Assembly: GCF_009496155.1 (NCBI RefSeq)
Contig: NZ_WIJP01000011.1
Location: 1 to 64,000 of the forward strand
Reading direction: 5' to 3'
DNA length: 64,000 nucleotides
DNA from: Streptococcus mitis
Lineage (GTDB): Bacteria; Bacillota; Bacilli; Lactobacillales; Streptococcaceae
This document shows, in pieces, positions 47,240 through 55,027 of the stretch. The notes beneath the pieces were generated by a model, which was not told the DNA's origin, did no database searches, and saw only the letters and a list, made by a program, of their open reading frames with translations. Position numbers and translations under genes: made by a program. The stretch's first letter is position 1. Each line of letters begins with the position of its first letter.

Positions 47240-48436
47240 CTATGGAATTATTTTATCATCTATTCTTTTAGCCATTTTTCCTAAAAAGACAGGCAGTAGA
47301 AGGCTAATCAAGACTAAAAAGAATCCTAGATAAAGAAATGTTATCACAAAGCCTAAATGGTCAATCAACCATCCTGTCAGTGGGAAGAACACAATCATAC
47401 TTAGGCTAAACATCATAGAGTAGACACTCAGCATGGTTGCCCTTACTTCACTTGGGAGGCGCTCTTGCAAATCATTGTCAAAAATCGGCTGAAAAAGAGC
47501 ATATAGAGCATTACTAATCAAATAAATCAAAATATAGATTAGAGGTGTTCCAAAGTAGGACAGCAGGTAGGTAACTCCAATCAGCAGGACGAGAATAGGG
47601 AAAATCTTCAAGGCGGCATATCTCTTTCCAATCTTACTCGCTAGATAGACTGCAAGGATATTCAGGAGACTACCAAGTAGCATAACTGCTGAAATTTGCC
47701 AACTACTTAAATCTGGTAACTGATTTTGATAGTAAAAATAAAACATGCACATGAGTGTTCCGACAATCTGAGACAAAACCATCCAATTGAAGAGCATGGG
47801 ATTTCGCTCCAACTCTTCCTTAACAGTCCAAATAATCTGTTTCATGGTCACACTATCAGCTTTTTCTAGCTTGACACTGGGTTCTTTCAGCATCCAAATC
47901 AAGACAAGAACTATGATAGAAGTGGCAATCATGATATAGTAGGTCAGGTGCAATTGACCATGGACAAAAAATCCCGCCAACACTGTCCCCAAAGACCGAG
48001 TTCCTTCTGCTACTCCTGACATGAAACTTGAAATGGATAGATAACGCTCCTTTAGTCCAGCCTCTACAGCCGAGTCATAGACCATTGCTGCGCTTGTTCC
48101 TGAATCAAAATTATAAGACAAGGCACTTATCGCCATTGCTAGTGCATAAATCCAAAAATTTCCCTGCCCAGCCAACATAAGAATAGAAGACACAATCCCT
48201 GCTATACGACTTAAATAAAGGTTGGTCTTATAGGAATAACGATCAGCCAACATTCCAGATGGAATTTCACAGAGAAGACTGGTAGTATGAAAAATACTCT
48301 CCAGAAGTCCAATCTGCCAAAGAGACATGCCGTTTTGACTGAGAAAGAGAATCCAAAAACTGGTAATCCCTAGAAATGCAAAAAACTCAACTCCAGCCAT
48401 CAGGCCAATATTTTTCCGATAATTTCTTATTAACAT
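47240..48436 (-). CDS. MFS transporter, probable drug exporter
   Basis: A 398-aa major-facilitator protein with about 12 helices. The cytoplasmic loop after helix 2 is GMLADRYSYKTNLYLSR, an MFS motif A variant. It resembles streptococcal multidrug or macrolide-type exporters but the substrate is not determined. AAGGAG precedes the ATG and lies next to one arm of a perfect inverted repeat; a 25-codon ORF lies upstream, suggesting translational control. Confidence 0.85.
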   Translation of the reverse strand: MLIRNYRKNIGLMAGVEFFAFLGITSFWILFLSQNGMSLWQIGLLESIFHTTSLLCEIPSGMLADRYSYKTNLYLSRIAGIVSSILMLAGQGNFWIYALAMAISALSYNFDSGTSAAMVYDSAVEAGLKERYLSISSFMSGVAEGTRSLGTVLAGFFVHGQLHLTYYIMIATSIIVLVLIWMLKEPSVKLEKADSVTMKQIIWTVKEELERNPMLFNWMVLSQIVGTLMCMFYFYYQNQLPDLSSWQISAVMLLGSLLNILAVYLASKIGKRYAALKIFPILVLLIGVTYLLSYFGTPLIYILIYLISNALYALFQPIFDNDLQERLPSEVRATMLSVYSMMFSLSMIVFFPLTGWLIDHLGFVITFLYLGFFLVLISLLLPVFLGKMAKRIDDKIIP

Positions 48437-48445
48437 CTTTTCTCC

Positions 48446-48487
48446 TTAACAAGTGTATTATTATTTCTTTTGTCCGTCACTTGTTAA
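48446..48487 (-). promoter_or_regulatory. Inverted repeat around the MFS ribosome-binding site
   Basis: CACTTGTTAA (48446-48455 on the minus strand) is fully complementary to TTAACAAGTG (48478-48487). The first arm runs directly into AAGGAG of the MFS gene; the second is inside the small upstream ORF. Loop 22 nt. It can be an RNA hairpin restricting ribosome access, or a DNA operator. Confidence 0.6.
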
Positions 48488-48538
48488 TCTTTGCCTTACA
48501 TGATCTCCACCCCTTTTAGAAGCATTCTTCAATGCCAT
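48461..48538 (-). CDS. Putative 25-residue leader peptide upstream of the MFS gene
   Basis: A 26-codon frame (with stop) starting MALKNASKRGGD and ending LTSDGQKK. It has AAAGGA six bases before its ATG and lies downstream of a good promoter, in a leader of about 170 nt. Seven of 25 residues are basic. It ends 24 nt before the MFS start and its codons 18-20 form the 5' arm of the inverted repeat. Most likely a regulatory leader peptide; an independent small protein or chance frame is possible. Confidence 0.5.
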   Translation of the reverse strand: MALKNASKRGGDHVRQRLTSDGQKK

Positions 48539-48615
48539 TATTGTTCCTTTAATGATTTATGAAATAATACCGGAAAATAGCTGTTCTGCGGTTTTTATTG
48601 CTAGTTTTCTTGTTT

Positions 48616-48644
48616 ATTTTAGCACTTATGTCATCATATTACAA
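48616..48644 (-). promoter_or_regulatory. Promoter of the leader peptide and MFS gene
   Basis: Minus strand TTGTAA (48639-48644), 17-bp spacer, TAAAAT (48616-48621) with TGC in front. Confidence 0.7.
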
Positions 48645-48745
48645 GAGAATATAGGAATACTCATCTAAAATCAAATACATTCCAGTCGCAAGTAACTAAA
48701 GTTTCTACAATTTTATAATTTTAAAATAAACTCTGAGCAGATTTC

Positions 48746-48774
48746 TTGCAAGTCCTTTTCTTTTGTTGTAATAT
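48746..48774 (+). promoter_or_regulatory. Promoter of the FMN reductase
   Basis: TTGCAA (48746-48751), 17-bp spacer, TAATAT (48769-48774). An interrupted palindrome with GTTGT and ACAAC arms (48765-48787) covers the -10 and start site. Confidence 0.65.
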
Positions 48775-48826
48775 ACATTATAACAACGAGGGGCTTCTCG
48801 GAAATTTAAGAAAAAGGAGACACATC

Positions 48827-49375
48827 ATGTCTAAAAAAGTATTATTTATCGTCGGATCACTACGCCAAGGTTCTTTCAACCACCAAATGGCTCTTGAAGC
48901 TGAGAAAACACTTGCTGGTAAAGCGGAAGTTAGCTACCTTGATTATTCAGCCCTTCCTCTCTTTAGCCAAGATTTGGAAGTTCCAACTCATCCAGCTGTA
49001 GCGGCTGCTCGTGAAGCAGTTCTGGCTGCAGATGCCATCTGGATTTTCTCTCCAGTCTACAACTTCTCTATCCCTGGTACAGTGAAAAACTTGCTTGACT
49101 GGCTATCTCGCGCCCTTGACTTGTCTGATACACGTGGCGCTTCTGCCCTTCAAGACAAGTTTGTCACCGTATCATCTGTAGCCAATGCAGGTCACGATCA
49201 ACTTTTCTCTATCTATAAAGACCTCTTGCCATTTATCCGTACACAAGTCGTTGGTGATTTCACTGCTGCACGTGTTAACGACTCTGCTTGGGCAGACGGA
49301 AAATTGGTTCTCGAAGAAACAGTTCTAAACTCACTTGAAAAACAAGCTCAAGACTTGGTCGCAGCAATTCAGTAA
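48827..49375 (+). CDS. NADPH-dependent FMN reductase
   Basis: A 182-aa flavodoxin-fold protein: FIVGSLRQGSFNHQMA is the FMN phosphate loop and FSPVYNFSIPGTVKNLLDWLSR the family signature. It reduces flavins, quinones or azo compounds in the cytosol. I start at 48827 because AAAAAGGAGA lies just before it; the longer frame runs into the promoter. A palindrome over the promoter suggests repression relieved by a redox or electrophile signal. Confidence 0.9.
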   Translation: MSKKVLFIVGSLRQGSFNHQMALEAEKTLAGKAEVSYLDYSALPLFSQDLEVPTHPAVAAAREAVLAADAIWIFSPVYNFSIPGTVKNLLDWLSRALDLSDTRGASALQDKFVTVSSVANAGHDQLFSIYKDLLPFIRTQVVGDFTAARVNDSAWADGKLVLEETVLNSLEKQAQDLVAAIQ

Positions 49376-49411
49376 AAAATAGAGAATTTTAAGAAGTCTA
49401 AATCAATTATC

Positions 49412-49436
49412 GCCACCTAATAGGGTGGCTTTTTTA
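49412..49436 (+). terminator. Terminator of the FMN reductase
   Basis: Six-bp GC-rich stem GCCACC/GGTGGC, 6-nt loop, T7 run. Confidence 0.8.
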
Positions 49437-49476
49437 GACTCAATCAAGATTTTCAGACAAACATCAGCCATCCAAA

Positions 49477-49508
49477 AAAAACCTTGAGCGTTACCACTCA
49501 AGGTTTTT
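49477..49508. terminator. Bidirectional terminator at the end of the collagen-like gene
   Basis: Twelve-bp stem AAAAACCTTGAG with its complement at 49497-49508, 8-nt loop. It is about 100 nt beyond the collagen-like gene stop and also backs up the FMN reductase terminator. Confidence 0.8.
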
Positions 49509-49612
49509 AGCAGTCTTTTCCATTATAGGAAAATCATTCTAAGAATATTCTTTCATTCGATATCTATCACTTATCATCTTCTTTCGAGAAATTAGTGACT
49601 GCTTTTGGCTGA

Positions 49613-52600
49613 TTAATCTTCTTTTCTTCGTCCTACATATAGACTCAATAGAATACCGCTACCTAGAAGAACAGAGATATAATCAGATTGGCTTCCAGTT
49701 TCTGGTAATTTGTCCCCATGATTTTCTTTAACTGTAGTTGATACTACTGGGTTAGAAGTTAATGGTGTTACCGGTTGAACTGGTACATTTGGATTTGATT
49801 GTGTTGGAACTTCAGGAATATTTGAAGTTGGTTTGTCATTTACTTCTGGCATACCAGGTACTCCGTCATTAAATTCTGGAATTTCTTGTACTGGAGGTGT
49901 TGGCATCCCTGGAACTTCTGGATTAGAAAGTTCATTGACTTCTGGCATTCCCGGCACACCACCGTTGAATTCTGGCAATTCATGAACTTCTGGCATTCCT
50001 GGCACACTACCGTTGAATTCTGGCAATTCGTAAACTGGTGGTTCTGGCATTGCAAACGTTGGTCCTTCTAGCACATTAGGTGTTGGAGGAACTGGTTTGT
50101 CATTTGATGGTGTTACTGGTTTGTCTTGGCATCCACATTTACCATCTTTGCCGTCTTTACCGTCTTTGCCATCACGTCCATCGCGACCATCTTTACCGTC
50201 TTTAACAACTGTTTTTGTCACAGTTCCGTCAGAATTGATGATTGTGATTGTATGACTACCATTTCCATTATCTTCAACAGAAACTTTTGGTGATTTACCA
50301 TCTTTACCGTCTTTAATCACCATTTCTGTCTTACTTCCATCTGGATTAGTAATTATAACAACGTGAGTTCCGTCGTTATTATTTTTAACAGTTACAGTTG
50401 GTGAAACGCCATCTTTACCGTCTTTACCATCTTTGATAATAGATTTGTACTCACGACCATCAGAATCTACGATTGTTAATGTGTGAGTTCCGTCTCCGTT
50501 ATCAACGATGTTCGCTTTTGGTGATTTACCATCAAAGATTGTAGTTGTCGTTTCTTTACCATCAGTTCCTGTCACCTTAATAGTGTGTGAACCATTGTTG
50601 TTATCAATAACTTCAAGTTTTGGTTCTTTACCATCACGAACTGTAGTTGTTGTAGTTGTACCGTCTGAGTTCACAACTGTGATAGTGTGAGTGCCATCTC
50701 CGTTATCCACAACCTTAGCAGTTGGTGATTTACCGTCACGAACTGTGGTTTCAGTTGTCACACCTTCTGGATTTGTAATAACGATTGTATGACTTCCGTC
50801 TCCATTATCACGAACTGATGCGGTTGGAGTACGTCCGTCAACACCGTCACGTCCATTTTTCACAACAAATTCATTCTTAGTTCCATCTGGGTTAGTAATT
50901 GTTACTGTGTGACTTCCGTCTGGATTTTCTCTTGTTGTAGCTGAAGCAGCTTTACCATCTTTACCATCTTTGATAATAGCATTTGTAATATTACCTTCTC
51001 CATCTGTCACTTTAACAGTGTGAGTTCCATCGTTATTATCTGTTACTTCAACTTTTGGAGTCTTGCCGTCTTTACCGTTTTTAACAACTGTTTCTTTAGA
51101 AGTTCCATCTGGATTTGTTACAGTAATTGTATGGCTTCCATCTGGATTTTCTGTTGTTGTGATAGTAGCTGTTTTACCATCCTTACCATCTTTAACTTTA
51201 GTAGTTGATTCAGAGCCATCTCCATTTCGAACGGTAATAGAGTGTGTTCCATCTCCATTATCTGTCATTGTGACAACTGGTGATTTACCATCTGCTCCAT
51301 TATCACCTTTTTCACCTTTTAGTCCATCAAGAACTGTCGCAAGTGGTTTTGTAGAATCCAATGGTTGACCTGGATGTTCTGGATCTTCCGCAAAAATTTT
51401 AGTTTCATTACCTTCTTTTTTAGCAATTAGAGATTTTCCATCTTTACCATTTTTTACATTTACGGTAACAGGATCTTTTCCTGGTGTTGTAATTGTAATG
51501 TCTGTACTATGTCCATCTGCACCTGGTTTAGCTGTAACTTCTGGTGTGTCTCCTTTTGCTCCTTGTGGTCCTCTTATATTGCCAGTCTTATTCCATGCTC
51601 CGTTTTGTTTTTTATAGACATTTCCTGTTGAGCTATCAATATAAGTATCTCCATTTTTTCCATCTTTTGGAGTTGGTGCAATATTTCCACTTAAAAGTTC
51701 AGATCCATTACGTCCGTCTCTACCACTAGCACCATTTTCTCCATTAACTCCGTTCAATACATCACGTTCACTGATTAACTCATCTACTCCCGGATCGTAA
51801 TGATTATTTCCATTATTATCAAAATAAACTGTAACATGAGTACCATCTGCGTTATCAGAAGATGTTGCTCTAGAATTAGGATGTCCTGATACTTCATCCG
51901 GGTTATTTCCTACACTTCTTCTAGCTCTTCTAAAGGAATCTTCTCCATTAATATATGGTTGTAAATCAATTTTAGGAGTTCGTCCATTGTTACCATTATG
52001 TCCATCTAGACCATCTCTTACAGTAAACGATACCGGATCTTTTTCTGGAGTCGTAAATGTAATGATTGTACTATGTCCATCTGCTCCACGTTGAGTTGTA
52101 ACTGTAGGTGTTTGTCCATTTTGACCATTCGCTCCAGTTTCACCTTTAGCTCCATCATGAACAAATACTGTAGTCGGTTGTGAACCATCGTGATTATCAA
52201 CAGTAATCTCTACTCCCTTATGATCAACTTCTTCCTTACGAGCAGCAGTTACAGTTGGTGATTTTCCGTCTACCCCATCTCTAATTACTGCAAGAGGTCT
52301 GTCAGGAGTTAATGGTTGACCCGGATGAGCTGGATCTTCTTGATAAACCTTTGTTTCTTTACCTTCTTTAACAGTGAGCAATGACTTACCATCACGTCCG
52401 TCAGCACCTTTAGCTCCATCTTTAATCATTTCTGATCCTAGAAGTTCATCAGTTCCCACAGTATATTTTCCATCGCCATTCTCATCAGTGTAGAATGTAA
52501 CGATTGTATGAGATGGGTTACCATTTTGTCCCTCAACACGTAGTAGATCAACTTTTGGAGTTTTCCCATTTAGACCATTTTCGCCATTTTTAACATTTAC

Positions 52601-53677
52601 TGTTACCGGAGTTTTTCCTGGAACAGTGAATGTAATGTCAGAACTATGTCCATCTTTTCCTGGTGTTACAGTTACTTCAGGAGTTTTTCCATCTTCACCT
52701 TTCGGTCCTTGTGGTCCGACTTCACCGTTCTCACCCTTGTCACCTTTAGAACCTTTGATGTTGCCTGCTTGTTCCCAAGTATTGTTCTTCTTGACGAAGA
52801 CATCTCCTGTGGCAGTATTAACGAAGCTGTCTCCATCTTTTCCGTCTCTTGGTGTTGGATCTACTGTTCCGTTTAATACTTCTTTACCATCACGTCCTGC
52901 TTGACCTGCTGCTCCGTCTTTGACAATTGATGTTTGAATGAGCGTATCTGTGCCTTCTGTATAGTTTCCATCGCCATCTTTGTCAATGTAGAAGGTTAGA
53001 GTAGTTTGTTTTTTAGCTTCATCACGTTCTGCTTTAACTTTTGGTGTTTGTCCATTTTCTCCATTTTTAACGATTGTTGTAAGAGCTGGACGTCCTTCTG
53101 GTTGTGTAACTGTAATCGTATGACTACCATCATGATTGTCTGTAACACTTACTTCTGGTGTGAAGCCGTCTCGACCATTTTCGCCCTTGTCACCCTTAGG
53201 ACCTTTGATGTTGCCTGCTTGTTCCCAAGTATTGTTCTTCTTAACGAAGACATCTCCTGTGGCAGTATTAACGAAGCTGTCTCCATCTTTGCCGTCTCTT
53301 GGTTGTGGATCTACTTTTCCGTTTAATACTTCTTTACCATCACGTCCTGCTTGACCTGCTGCTCCATCTTGGCCGTCTTTGACAATTGATGTTTGAACGA
53401 GCGTATCTGTGCCTTCTGTATAGTTTCCATCACCATCTTTGTCAATGTAGAAGGTTAGAGTAGTTTGTTTCTTGGCTTCATCACGTTCTGCTTTGACTTT
53501 TGGTGTTTGGCCGTCTACTCCGTTTTTAACGATTGTTGTAAGGGCTGGGCGACCTTCTGGTTGCGTAATGGTAATCGTATGACTACCATCATGGTTGTCT
53601 GTCACTGTTACTTCTGGTGTGAAGCCATCACGACCGTTTTCCCCCTTGTCACCTTTAGGACCTTTGATGTTTCCCAA
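49613..53677 (-). CDS. pclA: Collagen-like surface protein, C-terminal part with LPXTG anchor (out of frame with its N-terminus)
   Basis: A 1354-codon frame opening with a TTG inside the 459-bp repeats. It holds the remaining repeats, many DNGDGTHTITV/VKDGKDGK units, Gly-X-Y stretches such as GRDGRDGKDGKDGKDGK, a Pro/Glu/Met-rich repeat (PEFNGGVPGMPEV) and a sortase motif LPETG at 1324 with a hydrophobic helix and RRKED tail. It has no signal peptide of its own. It is the 3' half of the gene whose 5' half lies at 53608-58377; a 10-bp deletion at 53671/53672 separates the frames. Whether this part is made is doubtful unless the frame is restored. Confidence 0.85.
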   Translation of the reverse strand: MGNIKGPKGDKGENGRDGFTPEVTVTDNHDGSHTITITQPEGRPALTTIVKNGVDGQTPKVKAERDEAKKQTTLTFYIDKDGDGNYTEGTDTLVQTSIVKDGQDGAAGQAGRDGKEVLNGKVDPQPRDGKDGDSFVNTATGDVFVKKNNTWEQAGNIKGPKGDKGENGRDGFTPEVSVTDNHDGSHTITVTQPEGRPALTTIVKNGENGQTPKVKAERDEAKKQTTLTFYIDKDGDGNYTEGTDTLIQTSIVKDGAAGQAGRDGKEVLNGTVDPTPRDGKDGDSFVNTATGDVFVKKNNTWEQAGNIKGSKGDKGENGEVGPQGPKGEDGKTPEVTVTPGKDGHSSDITFTVPGKTPVTVNVKNGENGLNGKTPKVDLLRVEGQNGNPSHTIVTFYTDENGDGKYTVGTDELLGSEMIKDGAKGADGRDGKSLLTVKEGKETKVYQEDPAHPGQPLTPDRPLAVIRDGVDGKSPTVTAARKEEVDHKGVEITVDNHDGSQPTTVFVHDGAKGETGANGQNGQTPTVTTQRGADGHSTIITFTTPEKDPVSFTVRDGLDGHNGNNGRTPKIDLQPYINGEDSFRRARRSVGNNPDEVSGHPNSRATSSDNADGTHVTVYFDNNGNNHYDPGVDELISERDVLNGVNGENGASGRDGRNGSELLSGNIAPTPKDGKNGDTYIDSSTGNVYKKQNGAWNKTGNIRGPQGAKGDTPEVTAKPGADGHSTDITITTPGKDPVTVNVKNGKDGKSLIAKKEGNETKIFAEDPEHPGQPLDSTKPLATVLDGLKGEKGDNGADGKSPVVTMTDNGDGTHSITVRNGDGSESTTKVKDGKDGKTATITTTENPDGSHTITVTNPDGTSKETVVKNGKDGKTPKVEVTDNNDGTHTVKVTDGEGNITNAIIKDGKDGKAASATTRENPDGSHTVTITNPDGTKNEFVVKNGRDGVDGRTPTASVRDNGDGSHTIVITNPEGVTTETTVRDGKSPTAKVVDNGDGTHTITVVNSDGTTTTTTVRDGKEPKLEVIDNNNGSHTIKVTGTDGKETTTTIFDGKSPKANIVDNGDGTHTLTIVDSDGREYKSIIKDGKDGKDGVSPTVTVKNNNDGTHVVIITNPDGSKTEMVIKDGKDGKSPKVSVEDNGNGSHTITIINSDGTVTKTVVKDGKDGRDGRDGKDGKDGKDGKCGCQDKPVTPSNDKPVPPTPNVLEGPTFAMPEPPVYELPEFNGSVPGMPEVHELPEFNGGVPGMPEVNELSNPEVPGMPTPPVQEIPEFNDGVPGMPEVNDKPTSNIPEVPTQSNPNVPVQPVTPLTSNPVVSTTVKENHGDKLPETGSQSDYISVLLGSGILLSLYVGRRKED

Positions 53678-55027
53678 GTATTGTTCTTCTTAACGAAGAC
53701 ATCTCCTGTGGCAGTATTAACGAAGCTGTCTCCATCTTTGCCGTCTCTTGGTTGTGGATCTACTTTGCCATTTAGAACTTCTTTACCATCACGTCCTGCT
53801 TGTCCAGCTGCTCCGTCTTGTCCATCTTTGACAATTGATGTTTGAACGAGCGTATCTGTGCCTTCTGTATAGTTTCCATCGCCATCTTTATCGATGTAGA
53901 AGGTTAGAGTGGTTTGTTTCTTGGCTTCATCACGTTCTGCCTTAACTTTCGGTGTTTGGCCATTTTCCCCGTTTTTAACGGTTGTTGTAAGGGCTGGGCG
54001 ACCTTCTGGTTGCGTGATGGTGATGGTATGTGTGCCATCATGGTTGTCTGTCACTGTTACTTCTGGTGTGAAGCCGTCTCGACCATTTTCTCCCTTATCA
54101 CCTTTTGGACCTTTAATATTGCCTGCTGGTTCCCAGGCATTATTCTTCTTAACGAAGACATCTCCTGTGACAGTATTAACGAAGCTATCGCCATCTTTTC
54201 CGTCTCTTGGTGTTGGATCTACTGTTCCGTTTAATACTTCTTTACCATCACGTCCTGCTTGACCTGCTGCTCCATCTTGGCCATCTTTCACAATAGAGGT
54301 TTGAACGAGCGTATCTGTGCCTTCTGTATAGTTTCCATCGCCATCTTTATCGATGTAGAAGGTTAGAGTAGTTTGTTTTTTAGCTTCATCACGAACAGCT
54401 TTGACTTTTGGTGTTTGGCCGTCTACTCCGTTTTTAACGATTGTTGTGACAGCTGGGCGACCTTCTGGTTGCGTGATAGTAATGGTGTGTGTGCCATCAT
54501 GGTTGTCTGTCACTGTTACTTCTGGTGTGAAGCCATCACGACCATTTTCTCCCTTGTCACCTTTTGGACCTTTGATGTTGCCTGCTTGTTCCCAAGTATT
54601 GTTCTTCTTAACGAAGACATCTCCTGTAGCAGTATTAACGAAGCTGTCTCCATCTTTTCCGTCTCTTGGTGTTGGATCTACTTTGCCATTTAGAACTTCT
54701 TTACCATCACGTCCTGCTTGTCCAGCTGCTCCGTCTTGTCCATCTTTGACAATTGATGTTTGAACGAGCGTATCTGTGCCTTCTGTATAGTTTCCATCGC
54801 CATCTTTGTCAATGTAGAAGGTTAGAGTAGTTTGTTTCTTGGCTTCATCACGTTCTGCCTTAACTTTCGGTGTTTGGCCATTTTCACCGTTTTTAACGGT
54901 TGTTGTAAGGGCTGGGCGACCTTCTGGTTGCGTGATGGTGATGGTATGTGTGCCATCATGGTTGTCTATCACTGTTACTTCTGGTGTGAAGCCATCACGA
55001 CCATTTTCTCCCTTGTCACCTTTTGGA
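52751..55027 (-). repeat. 459-bp tandem coding array in the collagen-like gene
   Basis: Five near-identical units. Counting from the conserved ACCT before the repeat boundary (55027, 54568, 54109, 53660, 53201, 52751) the lengths are 459, 459, 449, 459 and 450 bp. The 449-bp unit has the frameshifting deletion; the 450-bp unit lacks three codons in frame. Each unit encodes about 153 residues, including GPKGDKGENGRDG, a DKDGDGNYTEGTD calcium-loop-like motif and FVKKNNTWEQAG. Confidence 0.92.

Noticed and set aside
53006..54763. Several plus-strand open frames of 60-120 codons
   Set aside because: All are antisense shadows of the 459-bp coding array and repeat with it.
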